A stretch of 64,000 bases of DNA from contig NZ_JADBGG010000003.1 of assembly GCF_014873765.1 (NCBI RefSeq), positions 1 through 64,000 of the forward strand, in the 5' to 3' direction. The position numbers and the translations under genes are program-made. The notes beneath the pieces are model-generated. The model was not told the DNA's origin. It ran no database searches and worked only from the letters and a program-made list of their open reading frames with translations. This document shows, one piece after another, positions 50,625 through 59,819 of this stretch. The DNA is from Desulfomicrobium macestii (lineage in GTDB: Bacteria > Desulfobacterota > Desulfovibrionia > Desulfovibrionales > Desulfomicrobiaceae). Position 1 is the first letter of the stretch. Every line of letters starts with the position of its first letter.

Positions 50625-52270
50625 GTTGTATCCTGGGGATCCTTTTGGGTCCGGAAAAAGGAGAGGTCCTGAACCAGCACGGCCCGGGTTCCTCCCGAGG
50701 GAATATTGACAAGATCAATGAATGTTCCGTTCTGAGCCGCGAGCCTGCGGGCGATGGCCAGGCCCAGACCCGAGCCCACGGCCTTGCTGGTCACGAACGG
50801 ATCGAAGCACTTGTCCAGCATGTCCGGCGCCAGCCCCGGACCATTGTCGGCAATGATCAGGGTTCTGCTGTCCTGCCCGTGCGTCTCACGGATGCTGATC
50901 TTCGGATTTTCCGTATTTTCAAGAGCCTGCAAGGCATTGACCAAAAGATTTATGAGGATCTGGTGCAACTGGTTGCGATCAAAATAAAACGGCTCGTCCC
51001 CGACTTCAATTTCGATTGCAACTCCTTGATATTGAAGGCGAAGTGGCATGAGCACATGCTCCAGCTCCCTTGCCAGATCAAGGGCTGCCAGCTCGGGCGC
51101 CTTGGGGCGGGCAAAGATCAGGAAATCCTTGAGCAGAAAATCAAGTCGGTCGATATCGCGCAGTATGACCCGTGAGAGCCTGTCGGAAAATTCCTTTTCC
51201 AGATCATCCGAGAGAAGAAGCTGAAGACTGGTCTTGATCCCGGCCAGCGGGTTCTTCATTTCATGGGCCAGACCGGCTGCCAGTTCGCCGACGCTGGCCA
51301 GCTTCTCCATTTCCTTGACCTGCCGTTCGAGTCTTTGCACTTCGGTGATGTCGGAAAAAAGAATCATCCAGCCCTGATTTTCGGGCAATTCGGTGATCTT
51401 GAACCCGAAAACCAGTCCACGCTCATTGCTTATGACCATGTTCCGTCGCAGACAGGCAAGTTCGCGATCATTCCAGAAGGGAAGAAACTCGGGGAAATAG
51501 ACATCGAATCTGGTGCCGATCATCTCGTTGCGATCGTGTCCGGGAAGCCAGTTCAGGGTGCGTTGATTCACGGTCGTGATTCTGCCGTCATTATTCACGA
51601 CCAGAAGTCCGGCATCGATCCAGTCAAAAACGCGGTATTTAATCTCCTCGGCTTTGCGCAGGGCTTCTTCCTGCTCAATGATCCTGTATAAAAGACGATT
51701 CTCCGCCGTGCGGCTCAATTTGACCAGCGAGCTGACCAGAATGAGCGCAAGCGTCAGCAAGCTGTAATTATAGGCAAGGTCGGAACCGCGAATGTGAGCC
51801 TGATCCCAATAGTGCGGAAAGTAGAATTGAAAACAGGATATTATGAAAAGAAGAACCCAGACAAGAAAAGAGGAAATTATTATCGTTTTAAATCCGATTA
51901 TCCGGCCATAGAAAAAAAGGCATAATATATAAAGAAAAACAAAAGAGCTAAATGATCCACCAGTTAATACAACCCACCAAGTCGTTAGAAAAATATCTGC
52001 AAAAAGCTGAATTCTGAATAATAGAAAAGAGCTGATGAATCTTTTTGCTGCCAGAAGATATATGATACTTAATGAAAAACCGCTTATGAAAAACAGAATA
52101 TACTGAAAATCTCTGTTTAATTCTAGCCTCATGCCTCTATCCGAGATATTGACGATCTCGGCCAAGGCCAAAACCAAAAGAAAGACCATGATCCCGAGAC
52201 GGATCACGGAGAATTTGATGTAGAAATTTTTGAATTCGTCGGAAGGTTTCAGTACAGGGTTATTGTCCAC
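50621..52270 (-). CDS. Membrane PAS sensor histidine kinase
   Basis: A 549-residue kinase. About six membrane helices (residues 20-190) are followed by a PAS domain (about 210-320), a HisKA with phospho-His in AAGLAHEMKNPLAGIKTSL (about residue 337) and an HATPase with NLLVNALQAL, DNGPGL and GSGLGLAIA. It resembles NtrB-type kinases that act on sigma54 regulators. The start is taken as GTG 52270 behind AGGGA, overlapping the end of mog by 11 bases. No response regulator is adjacent. Confidence 0.82.
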   Translation of the reverse strand: MDNNPVLKPSDEFKNFYIKFSVIRLGIMVFLLVLALAEIVNISDRGMRLELNRDFQYILFFISGFSLSIIYLLAAKRFISSFLLFRIQLFADIFLTTWWVVLTGGSFSSFVFLYILCLFFYGRIIGFKTIIISSFLVWVLLFIISCFQFYFPHYWDQAHIRGSDLAYNYSLLTLALILVSSLVKLSRTAENRLLYRIIEQEEALRKAEEIKYRVFDWIDAGLLVVNNDGRITTVNQRTLNWLPGHDRNEMIGTRFDVYFPEFLPFWNDRELACLRRNMVISNERGLVFGFKITELPENQGWMILFSDITEVQRLERQVKEMEKLASVGELAAGLAHEMKNPLAGIKTSLQLLLSDDLEKEFSDRLSRVILRDIDRLDFLLKDFLIFARPKAPELAALDLARELEHVLMPLRLQYQGVAIEIEVGDEPFYFDRNQLHQILINLLVNALQALENTENPKISIRETHGQDSRTLIIADNGPGLAPDMLDKCFDPFVTSKAVGSGLGLAIARRLAAQNGTFIDLVNIPSGGTRAVLVQDLSFFRTQKDPQDTT

Positions 52271-53015
52271 AATCCCTAGGATCTCCCTGCAGTTTTTCCA
52301 CCGCATGCTTGAGCGCGGGCAAGATGGCGTGCAGATTTTCGCGCACGGCCTTGGGGCTTCCCGGCAGATTGACAATCAGGGAGAGTCCCATGACTCCGGC
52401 CACGGCGCGGGAAATCATGGCATGCGGAGTCTTGGCAAGGGAGGTTTGGGTCATGGCGCGTTCAAATCCTGGAAGGCGCTTGTCCAAAAGAGGCAGGGTC
52501 ACTTCGGGCGTGATGTCGCGGGGGCCTACTCCGGTTCCGCCGGTGGTGAAGACAAGATCGAAGCCCTGGAAGAGGCAACAGTCCACAAGGGCTGCTTTCA
52601 GGATTTCAGACTCGTCGGGAATGATCATTCCCCGGGCAAGGTCTATCTCCATGGCTTCCATGGCCGCGTCGCGAATGGCCGGTCCGCTGGCATCGACGCG
52701 CTCGCCCCGAGAACCCTTGTCGCTCAGAGTGATCCAGGCCAGGGAAAAACCCCGCCGGGACCGCGTGCACGAAAATTCTCCCGGTACGAACACGCCCTTT
52801 TCCTTTCGTGCAACCCAGGCAGGCATGAAGAGTCCGTCTTCCCGGCAGAGCCGAATCCGGTTTTCAAGCTGCACGGAGCAGGTTGGGTCATGGATGATGT
52901 CGCCAGCCCGCAGCTTTTCATCAGCATCGAACCAGCCATGAATCAGCGGATGATCCTGTCCCTGACCAATGATCACCGTACCGGCGGTATAGGCATCCTT
53001 CCAGGTAACACGCAT
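52260..53015 (-). CDS. MogA/MoaB-like molybdopterin adenylyltransferase with N-terminal extension
   Basis: A 251-residue protein. Residues about 95-251 match MogA/MoaB: WITLSDKGSRGERVDASGP, and the nucleotide-site FTTGGTGVGPRDITPE. This enzyme adenylylates molybdopterin before metal insertion. The first 95 residues (with LRAGDIIHDPTCSVQLENRIRL) are extra to MogA; they recall a small MOSC-like or OB module but are not identified. Start 53015 has AAGGGG upstream. First gene of the overlapping leftward run. Confidence 0.82.
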   Translation of the reverse strand: MRVTWKDAYTAGTVIIGQGQDHPLIHGWFDADEKLRAGDIIHDPTCSVQLENRIRLCREDGLFMPAWVARKEKGVFVPGEFSCTRSRRGFSLAWITLSDKGSRGERVDASGPAIRDAAMEAMEIDLARGMIIPDESEILKAALVDCCLFQGFDLVFTTGGTGVGPRDITPEVTLPLLDKRLPGFERAMTQTSLAKTPHAMISRAVAGVMGLSLIVNLPGSPKAVRENLHAILPALKHAVEKLQGDPRDCGQ

Positions 53016-53172
53016 GCAGGCCCCTTGTGCTTCGATTTTTTTTTGTATTGACCTGTTTTGCCTACCAAAGCCCGGCGCGGTTGTCATTACCGCAATCAGC
53101 CGGCACTTGTCCGTGAAGTGGGTCTGGAGTAGTGCTTTGCTGTCTTGAAACAGCACCAAAAGGATCAATCCC

Positions 53173-54045
53173 ATGAAAGGAATCATTCTGGCCGGAGGCT
53201 CGGGCACACGCCTCTATCCCTTGACTCTCGGCACCAGCAAACAGCTTCTCCCCGTTTATGACAAACCCCTCATCTACTATCCCCTGTCCATTCTCATGCT
53301 GGCGGGGATAAGGGACATTCTCATCATCTCCACTCCCCAGGACCTGCCGCGCTTCAAGGACGTGCTCGGAGACGGCAGTGAACTTGGCCTTAAGTTCTCC
53401 TATATCGTGCAGCCCTCGCCCGACGGATTGGCCCAGGCCTTCATCCTCGGCGCGGACTTCATCGGTACGGACAGCGTCTGCCTCGTCCTGGGCGACAACA
53501 TCATCTACGGCGAAGGCCTGTCCAAGGTTCTGAAAAGCTGCGCCAGACTCGACAAGGGCGGCATCGTCTTCGGCTATCCGGTCAAGGATCCGCAACGCTA
53601 TGGAGTCGTGGAATTCAACTCCTCGGGCGAGGTGGTCAGCATCGAGGAAAAACCGCAAAAACCAAAATCGAAATACGTTATTCCGGGCATTTATTTCTAT
53701 GACAACGAAGTCGTCGAAATCTCGAAAAACCTGCGCCCCTCCCCGCGCGGGGAGCTTGAGATCACCGATGTCAATCGCGAGTACCTGCGCCGCGGCAGCC
53801 TCAAGGTCGAACTGCTCGGCCGGGGATATGCCTGGCTCGACGCCGGAACCCACGAATCCCTGCAGCAGGCGGGCAGTTTTGTTCAGGCCATCCAGGACAG
53901 ACAGGGTTTCAAGATCGCCTGCATCGAGGAAATCGCTTTTTCGAAAGGGTTCATTGATGCAGGCCAGCTCAAACTGCTGGCCGCTCGATTCAAAAAAAAC
54001 GAGTACGGAAAATATCTCGATGAAATCGCTGATGAGCCTGTTTAA
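53173..54045 (+). CDS. rmlA: Glucose-1-phosphate thymidylyltransferase
   Basis: A 290-residue enzyme that makes dTDP-glucose, the first step to dTDP-rhamnose and other dTDP sugars of surface polysaccharide. [18 protein letters not shown] is the nucleotide-binding start; [37 protein letters not shown] and [12 protein letters not shown] are family motifs. rmlB, C and D are not in the window. It diverges from mog. Confidence 0.95.
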   Translation: MKGIILAGGSGTRLYPLTLGTSKQLLPVYDKPLIYYPLSILMLAGIRDILIISTPQDLPRFKDVLGDGSELGLKFSYIVQPSPDGLAQAFILGADFIGTDSVCLVLGDNIIYGEGLSKVLKSCARLDKGGIVFGYPVKDPQRYGVVEFNSSGEVVSIEEKPQKPKSKYVIPGIYFYDNEVVEISKNLRPSPRGELEITDVNREYLRRGSLKVELLGRGYAWLDAGTHESLQQAGSFVQAIQDRQGFKIACIEEIAFSKGFIDAGQLKLLAARFKKNEYGKYLDEIADEPV

Positions 54046-54123
54046 ACTCATATAAATCAAAATGTTATCATACAAAGGAACACTTGGTGAAAACTTTGTT
54101 CCAAACATGTCCCCATGTTCCTT

Positions 54124-54160
54124 GTTTTTCAGGAAGCCCGAATCAGGCAACCTGAAAAAC
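54124..54160 (+). terminator. Weak stem-loop after rmlA, in a 370-bp gap
   Basis: GTTTTTCAGG (54124-54133) pairs with CCTGAAAAAC (54151-54160) around 17 bases, without a following T run. The gap 54046-54416 is AT-rich and otherwise holds two more small inverted repeats (AACATG-TCCC-CATGTT near 54107; GCACAT-A-ATGTGC near 54224) that could be regulator sites for nrdJ. No B12 riboswitch core or NrdR box pair is recognised. Confidence 0.35.
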
Positions 54161-54416
54161 AATCAACCTGAAAATTACCAAACTATTAAATTACAAATAT
54201 TTCAATATGTTGATTAAGAAACGCACATAATGTGCCCACTAATAATCCCAATAACCTAATCTTTTCTTTATTTAAGAGGCTCAAAAGACCTTGAAGACTG
54301 AACTCTTTTTCTCACGATTGAAGTCTGGGGCCTTCTCCAGTACAGAGAAAAACCGATCAAGAAGAATCAATTATTTTCAATAGCTATACAATAATTTCAA
54401 GGAAAGTGAGGTATCC

Positions 54417-56651
54417 ATGGACGTTATGAAAATGCCGGCTGATCTGCCCGACGTAAATCTCAATTCCAACGCCGAGTTGGTGCTGAAAAAACGTTATCAG
54501 CGAAAGGGGCTGGATGGGACGCCCATCGAGACCGCCAAGGAAATGTTCTGGAGGGTGGCGGCAAGCATAGCATCCATGGAAAAGAACTACCCCTCTTCGC
54601 CGTTCAAGACCAAGGATCTGGCCCGCACATTCTATACGTTGATGACGCAGTACGATTTTCTGCCCAATTCCCCGACACTCATGAACGCCGGAACTGAACT
54701 GGGACAACTGGCGGCCTGCTTCGTTCTGCCTGTCGGGGACTCCATGGACGAGATTTTCGATGCGGTGAAACACGCGGCGCTGATCCACAAGTCCGGCGGC
54801 GGAACGGGTTTTTCCTTCACTCGCCTGCGCCCCAAGGACAGCCGGGTCGGTTCAACCGGCGGCGTTGCTTCCGGGCCCATCTCCTTTCTCAAGATTTTCA
54901 ACACCGCGACCGAGCAGGTCAAACAGGGTGGAACCAGGCGCGGGGCCAATATGGGCATTCTGCGCGTCGACCATCCCGATATCCTGGAATTCATTCGGGC
55001 CAAGGAACGCGAGGGAGACCTCAACAATTTCAACCTGTCCGTGGCGTTGACCGAAAAATTCATGCAGGCCGTTGAAAACGATGAGGAATATCCCCTTATC
55101 GCCCCGCAATCGCAGGAGGTCATCGAAACGCTGAAGGCACGCGAAGTCTTCGAACTTCTGGTGCGCAAGGCCTGGGAGAGCGGAGATCCGGGGATCATCT
55201 TCATCGACCGCATCAACCGCGACAACCCCAACCCCGACCAGGGCGAGATCGAGAGCACCAATCCGTGCGGCGAGCAGCCCCTGCTGCCTTACGAAGCCTG
55301 CAACCTCGGCTCCATCAATCTGGCCCGGTTCGTGCTCGAAAAGGACGGCGGGATCGAGGTCGACTGGGACAGGTTGCGTGAAGTGGTGCACCTCAGCGTC
55401 CGTTTTCTGGACAACGTCATCGACGCTTCGGAATATCCGCTGGAACGCATCACGGAGACCGTGCGCAAGAACAGGAAGATCGGACTTGGCGTCATGGGCT
55501 GGGCAGATCTTCTGTACCAGCTGGGACTGCCCTACGACAGCCGCCGGGCCATCGTGCTCGCCGAGCAGATGATGGATTTCATCCAGAAGGAATCAAGGTC
55601 GGCGTCCAAGAAACTCGCCATGGAGCGCGGACCCTTTCCGTCCTACGAGACCTCCATCTACAAGGAACAGAATCTGGGGCCCTACCGCCACGCCACGACC
55701 ACGACCATCGCCCCCACGGGCACCCTGTCCATCATCGCCGGATGCTCGTCCGGGGTGGAGCCTCTTTTTGCCCTGTGCTTCGTGCGCCAGGTCATGGACG
55801 GCGAAAAGCTGACCGAGGCCAACAGCTTCTTCGTCAAGGCCTTGCACGATCAGGGCTGTTATTCCGAAAAGCTCATGGCCGAGGTGATTGAAAAGGGCTC
55901 GGTCCGGAACATGGAATTTCTCCCCGAGGAACTGCGCAGTGTCTATGTCACCTCCATGGACATCGATCCGCAGTGGCATCTCAAGATGCAGGCGGCCTTC
56001 CAGAAGCATACCGACAATGCCGTATCCAAGACGGTCAACCTGCCCAATTCGGCCACCCAGGAAGACATCTACAAAATCTACTGGATGGCCTATGAAGAGG
56101 GCTGCAAAGGCGTCACGGTCTACCGCGACGGCTGCAAGAGCGTGCAGGTCCTGTGCACCGGAGAAGGCCAGAAGGATGAAAAGGGCGATGACCATTGCCG
56201 TCCCATGGACCGGCCCGACATCGTCTACGGATTCACGCAGAAGGTGCGCACCGGCCTTGGCGATCTTTACCTGACGGTCAACGAGGTCAACGGCAAGCCC
56301 TTCGAGGTTTTCACCACCATCGGCCGGTCGGGCAGATCCATCACGGCCAAGGCCGAAGCCATTGGACGGCTGGTTTCCCTGGCGCTGCGTTCCGGGGTGC
56401 ATGTTCGTGAAATAGTCAAGCAGCTCAAGGGGATCGGCGGAGAGCATCCTGTTTTTCAGAAAAAGGGCATGCTTCTCTCCATTCCCGACGCCGTGTCCTG
56501 GGTGCTTGAAAACAAGTATCTGCAGGGAACGACACCGAGCAGTTCCTATAAATCCCTGTCCAAGACCGAGTGCCCGGAATGCACCACGGAGCTGGTCTTT
56601 CAGGAAGGGTGTTTTGTCTGTCCGTCCTGCGGCTTCACCAAGTGTGGATGA
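54417..56651 (+). CDS. nrdJ: Adenosylcobalamin-dependent (class II) ribonucleoside-diphosphate reductase
   Basis: A 744-residue class II enzyme that makes deoxyribonucleotides using B12 and needs no oxygen. Substrate-site motifs include FLPNSPTLMNAG, SGGGTGFSFTRLRP, ESTNPCGEQPLLPYEACNLG and the TIAPTGTLSIIAGCSSGVEP loop. The C-terminus is a CPEC...CPSCGFTKC zinc-ribbon-like segment whose Cys pair re-reduces the active site. GAGG precedes the ATG. It depends on cobamide, linking it to cobU/cbiR in this window. Confidence 0.95.
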   Translation: MDVMKMPADLPDVNLNSNAELVLKKRYQRKGLDGTPIETAKEMFWRVAASIASMEKNYPSSPFKTKDLARTFYTLMTQYDFLPNSPTLMNAGTELGQLAACFVLPVGDSMDEIFDAVKHAALIHKSGGGTGFSFTRLRPKDSRVGSTGGVASGPISFLKIFNTATEQVKQGGTRRGANMGILRVDHPDILEFIRAKEREGDLNNFNLSVALTEKFMQAVENDEEYPLIAPQSQEVIETLKAREVFELLVRKAWESGDPGIIFIDRINRDNPNPDQGEIESTNPCGEQPLLPYEACNLGSINLARFVLEKDGGIEVDWDRLREVVHLSVRFLDNVIDASEYPLERITETVRKNRKIGLGVMGWADLLYQLGLPYDSRRAIVLAEQMMDFIQKESRSASKKLAMERGPFPSYETSIYKEQNLGPYRHATTTTIAPTGTLSIIAGCSSGVEPLFALCFVRQVMDGEKLTEANSFFVKALHDQGCYSEKLMAEVIEKGSVRNMEFLPEELRSVYVTSMDIDPQWHLKMQAAFQKHTDNAVSKTVNLPNSATQEDIYKIYWMAYEEGCKGVTVYRDGCKSVQVLCTGEGQKDEKGDDHCRPMDRPDIVYGFTQKVRTGLGDLYLTVNEVNGKPFEVFTTIGRSGRSITAKAEAIGRLVSLALRSGVHVREIVKQLKGIGGEHPVFQKKGMLLSIPDAVSWVLENKYLQGTTPSSSYKSLSKTECPECTTELVFQEGCFVCPSCGFTKCG

Positions 56652-56663
56652 TCGGACAGGATC

Positions 56664-57953
56664 ATGGAGCAGTCTAACGGGATAGAGCAGTTTCTGCGCA
56701 GCATGATGGCCATTCTGGCCAGCAGGGCCATGAGCGCGGCGGAGAAGCTCCATTGCGGGGGCATGCTCATCCAGACGAGGATCAAGAGCCGCAACGCCTC
56801 GGTCATGTTGTTCGACGATGAAAAACGGGGACTCAAGGTCGTTGCGGCCAGCCGGAAGGAGATAGTGGGGCTGACTCAGCCCCTCTCTCCGGAAAGCATT
56901 TCCGGATATGTGTGTACGCACAAGGTTCCGCTTCTGATCGAGGATATCGAAACCGATCATCGTTTTTGCTGCCGTAACGGCAACTACAAGACCAAATCGC
57001 TCATTTCCGTGCCCCTGCTTTCCGATCAGGAACGGGTCATTGGGGTCATAAACGTTTCCGACAAGGAAGGCGGGGGGCCTTTCACCAAGTCCGATTTGTC
57101 CGCCCTCCTCGAATATGCGGCCTGGATCACTCCCCTGATCGAGAGCCTGGCCATGTTCGAAAGACTGGAGGCGGAAAAGGAGCGGTATCAGGAATTGGCG
57201 CAGGAGCTTGAGATCAAGCAAAAAGAGCTGATCATCGCCTCCACCGAGCGCTCCGAACTGGTGCAGATGGTGGTCCACGATTTTAAAAGCCCCCTTTCTG
57301 CCGTCATCTCCAACATGGATCTGTTGTCGTATCTCGGGCCCAGCGAATCCCAGAAACCGATCATCGAGACGGCCTTCAAGGGAGCGAGCAAGCTTCTGGA
57401 AATGATCGACGAATTTCTGCACATAGCGCGTGTCGATGAATGTCAGGAGCGTGGAGTCATCCCCTGTCCGGTCTCTTTTCTGCCCCTTGTGCATGAGCAG
57501 ATTGAAGCTCTCATGCCCTTGGTCCGTGAAAAGAACATGACCATTGAAAATCAGTGCGAGCTTGATGTTCAGGTTCTGGGCGATCCCATGCTGCTTGGAC
57601 ATTTGGTTCAGAATCTGATTTCAAACGCCATAAAGTATACGCCCGTGAATGGGCGGATCAGGGTGGGGATGGGCGCCTGGGAATCGCGCAGAACGGCGGA
57701 TCCCACGCATACGGTGCTCAAGTTCTGGGTCGAGGATGATGGCGAGGGGATCGAGGATCGCTACAAGGAATCCATTTTCGACAAGTTCGTGCGTACGGAA
57801 AAATCAGTTGAAAGCGGGATAAAGGGAACCGGTATCGGACTTTTCATCTGTCGCAAGATAGTGAACATGTTTCAAGGCAAGATCTGGGTGGAGGATGTCA
57901 CTCCGCACGGCAGCAGATTTTGCGTCATTCTTTTCATCCCCGAGGAAAATTGA
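56664..57953 (+). CDS. GAF sensor histidine kinase
   Basis: A 429-residue soluble kinase. A GAF domain (about 15-165) contains a Cys-Cys pair (HRFCCRNGNYKTKSLISVPL) that might sense redox or bind a cofactor. A coiled coil, HisKA with VVHDFKSPLSAVISN (His about 206), and HATPase with NLISNAIKYTP, DDGEGI and GTGIGLFICRKI follow. It starts 12 bases after nrdJ and ends one base before the response-regulator gene, so it is the partner of the REC-TPR protein. Confidence 0.88.
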   Translation: MEQSNGIEQFLRSMMAILASRAMSAAEKLHCGGMLIQTRIKSRNASVMLFDDEKRGLKVVAASRKEIVGLTQPLSPESISGYVCTHKVPLLIEDIETDHRFCCRNGNYKTKSLISVPLLSDQERVIGVINVSDKEGGGPFTKSDLSALLEYAAWITPLIESLAMFERLEAEKERYQELAQELEIKQKELIIASTERSELVQMVVHDFKSPLSAVISNMDLLSYLGPSESQKPIIETAFKGASKLLEMIDEFLHIARVDECQERGVIPCPVSFLPLVHEQIEALMPLVREKNMTIENQCELDVQVLGDPMLLGHLVQNLISNAIKYTPVNGRIRVGMGAWESRRTADPTHTVLKFWVEDDGEGIEDRYKESIFDKFVRTEKSVESGIKGTGIGLFICRKIVNMFQGKIWVEDVTPHGSRFCVILFIPEEN

Positions 57954-57954
57954 G

Positions 57955-59142
57955 ATGGACAAAAATATCACCGTGATGGTGGTTGAAGATATCCTGTCTG
58001 CCAGGGAGACGGTCTTGAACCTTTTGCGGGCCCTTGGCTTCACTCATTTTCTGGAGGCGGAGAACGGCGAGGCGGCTCTTGAAAAAATCAAGGACGGCGT
58101 TCCCGGCCTGATCATTTCCGACTGGAACATGCCGAAGATGAACGGCCTGAGCCTGTTGCGCGCTGTGCGTTCAAGGCCGGAAACTCCCTACATTCCCTTC
58201 ATATTTCTGACTTCCAAATCCGAGGTGGAGGACGTGGCTCTGGCCTCGGACGGCGGCGCTTCGGCCTATCTGGTCAAACCCTTGACCATCAAGGCTTTGT
58301 CCGAGGCCTTGAACACGGTTTTCGATGGGGGCTTTGAACAGGATTTTGAACTGCTCAAAGCGGAGATCCAGAATTTGTGCGCGGCAAAGGAACAGGCCAA
58401 GGCTCTCGATCTTTTGCGCCGCTTTGAATTGCTCTATCCTTCCCAGATGCAGAGGATACGACTTGCGCATGTGCGGGTGCTGACGGAATTTTCCGATTTT
58501 TCCAAGGCCGAGGAGATGCTCTGTGAAATACTGGCCGCGAACCCGCTTTTCGCCAGAGGCTGGGAAACCATGGCCAAGGTCCAGTGCTGGCAGGGAAAAC
58601 CGGATCAGGCTTTGGCCGCCGTGGACAAGGCTGTCTCCATCAGTCCCAACAACACCGAATATTACATTCTGCGCGGCTCCATCAATCTGCACAAGGAAGA
58701 TCTGTACGCGGCCCGGAATAATTTCATGACCGCTCTCAACATCGATCGCAAGAACGATCAGATCAAGCAGGACATCTGGAACGCCTATGTAGATCTGGAT
58801 ATGGTCGATGAAGTGCAGCGCGATTTCGGCTCGTATATTTTCTCTTCCCTGACCTGCGATACCCTGAACAACATGGCCGTGGCCTACCGGCGCAAGGGCG
58901 AACTGGCTCGGGCAATAGAAATCTACCGCGCGGCGCTGGCCAAGGAACCCGACAATCCCAAGATTCTCTTCAACGCCGCCGTGGCCTATGTGAACAGAAA
59001 ACAATACGGCAAGGCCAAGTCGCTTTTGGCCCACGCCCTGGGCAATGATCCTGATTTTGAAAAAGCCAAGGCGCTCCTGAAGCAAATCAGCGCTCATGAG
59101 CACAAACACGACGAAGCCGAGAAATCCGGGGACGAAAAATGA
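57955..59142 (+). CDS. Response regulator with TPR repeats
   Basis: A 395-residue protein. Residues 1-125 are a complete receiver: acidic pair in MVVEDILS, phospho-acceptor D56 in IISDWNMPKMNG, and YLVKPL. Residues about 135-385 are tetratricopeptide repeats (ALAAVDKAVSISPNNTEYYILRG, NNMAVAYRRKGELARAIEIY), so the output is protein binding rather than DNA binding. The adjacent GAF kinase is its likely donor. Its stop overlaps the ftsE start by four bases, which suggests a link with FtsEX. Confidence 0.88.
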   Translation: MDKNITVMVVEDILSARETVLNLLRALGFTHFLEAENGEAALEKIKDGVPGLIISDWNMPKMNGLSLLRAVRSRPETPYIPFIFLTSKSEVEDVALASDGGASAYLVKPLTIKALSEALNTVFDGGFEQDFELLKAEIQNLCAAKEQAKALDLLRRFELLYPSQMQRIRLAHVRVLTEFSDFSKAEEMLCEILAANPLFARGWETMAKVQCWQGKPDQALAAVDKAVSISPNNTEYYILRGSINLHKEDLYAARNNFMTALNIDRKNDQIKQDIWNAYVDLDMVDEVQRDFGSYIFSSLTCDTLNNMAVAYRRKGELARAIEIYRAALAKEPDNPKILFNAAVAYVNRKQYGKAKSLLAHALGNDPDFEKAKALLKQISAHEHKHDEAEKSGDEK

Positions 59143-59819
59143 TCAGCATTTCCAAACTTTCCTACTCCTTCGGCAGGCAACTTGCGTTGAAGGACATAAA
59201 TTTCTGCATGAAGCCCGGCGAGTTCGTCTTTCTTTGCGGTCCATCCGGCGCCGGGAAGACGACCTTCATGCGCATTCTGCACGGCGCGCTTCCGGTGCAA
59301 CGCGGCAAGGCCGATGTGGCCGGCTATGATTTGAACACGTTGGCCGAGAGCCGCAAACATTTGCTCCGCCGCGACGTGAGCGTGGTCTTTCAGGATTTCA
59401 AGATCCTGACCAACCAGACCGTTTTCGCCAATGTGGCCCTGCCGTTGAAGGTACGCGGCATCGGGCAGCACATCATCGAGAAACGTGTCCGGGCGGTGCT
59501 CAGAAGCCTGCACCTCGATCACAAGACCGGGGCGCCCTGCGAGGAACTGTCCGGCGGCGAACAGCAGCGGGTGGCCGTGGCCCGGGCCGTGGTGGTCAAG
59601 CCCAAGCTGCTCCTTGCCGATGAGCCCACCGGGAACCTCGACCACGAACTGTCCATGCGCATGATGGATATTTTTCAACAATTTCATAAGTTTGGAACTT
59701 CAATCATGATAGCGACCCATAACCGTGAAATCATGGAACGCATGGCCGATGCGCGCATCGTGACTCTGGAGGACGGGGTCATGCGCGAAGGTTGCGCCCA
59801 GACCGGAGGGCGGCCATGA
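59139..59819 (+). CDS. ftsE: Cell division ATP-binding protein FtsE
   Basis: A 226-residue ABC ATPase that, with FtsX, controls cell-wall hydrolases at the septum. Walker A CGPSGAGKTT, VVFQDFKILTNQTVFANVALPL (the FtsE-type Q-loop), signature LSGGEQQRVAVARA and Walker B LLLADEPTGNLD are present. It overlaps the response regulator upstream by four bases and ftsX downstream by four. Confidence 0.93.
   Translation: MISISKLSYSFGRQLALKDINFCMKPGEFVFLCGPSGAGKTTFMRILHGALPVQRGKADVAGYDLNTLAESRKHLLRRDVSVVFQDFKILTNQTVFANVALPLKVRGIGQHIIEKRVRAVLRSLHLDHKTGAPCEELSGGEQQRVAVARAVVVKPKLLLADEPTGNLDHELSMRMMDIFQQFHKFGTSIMIATHNREIMERMADARIVTLEDGVMREGCAQTGGRP

Noticed and set aside
53062-54162. A 366-codon frame antisense to rmlA
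   Set aside because: Shadow of rmlA; the part outside rmlA is AT-rich intergenic sequence.
54046-54416. B12 riboswitch upstream of nrdJ
   Set aside because: No B12-box-like core or the expected long GC-rich fold; the region is AT-rich.
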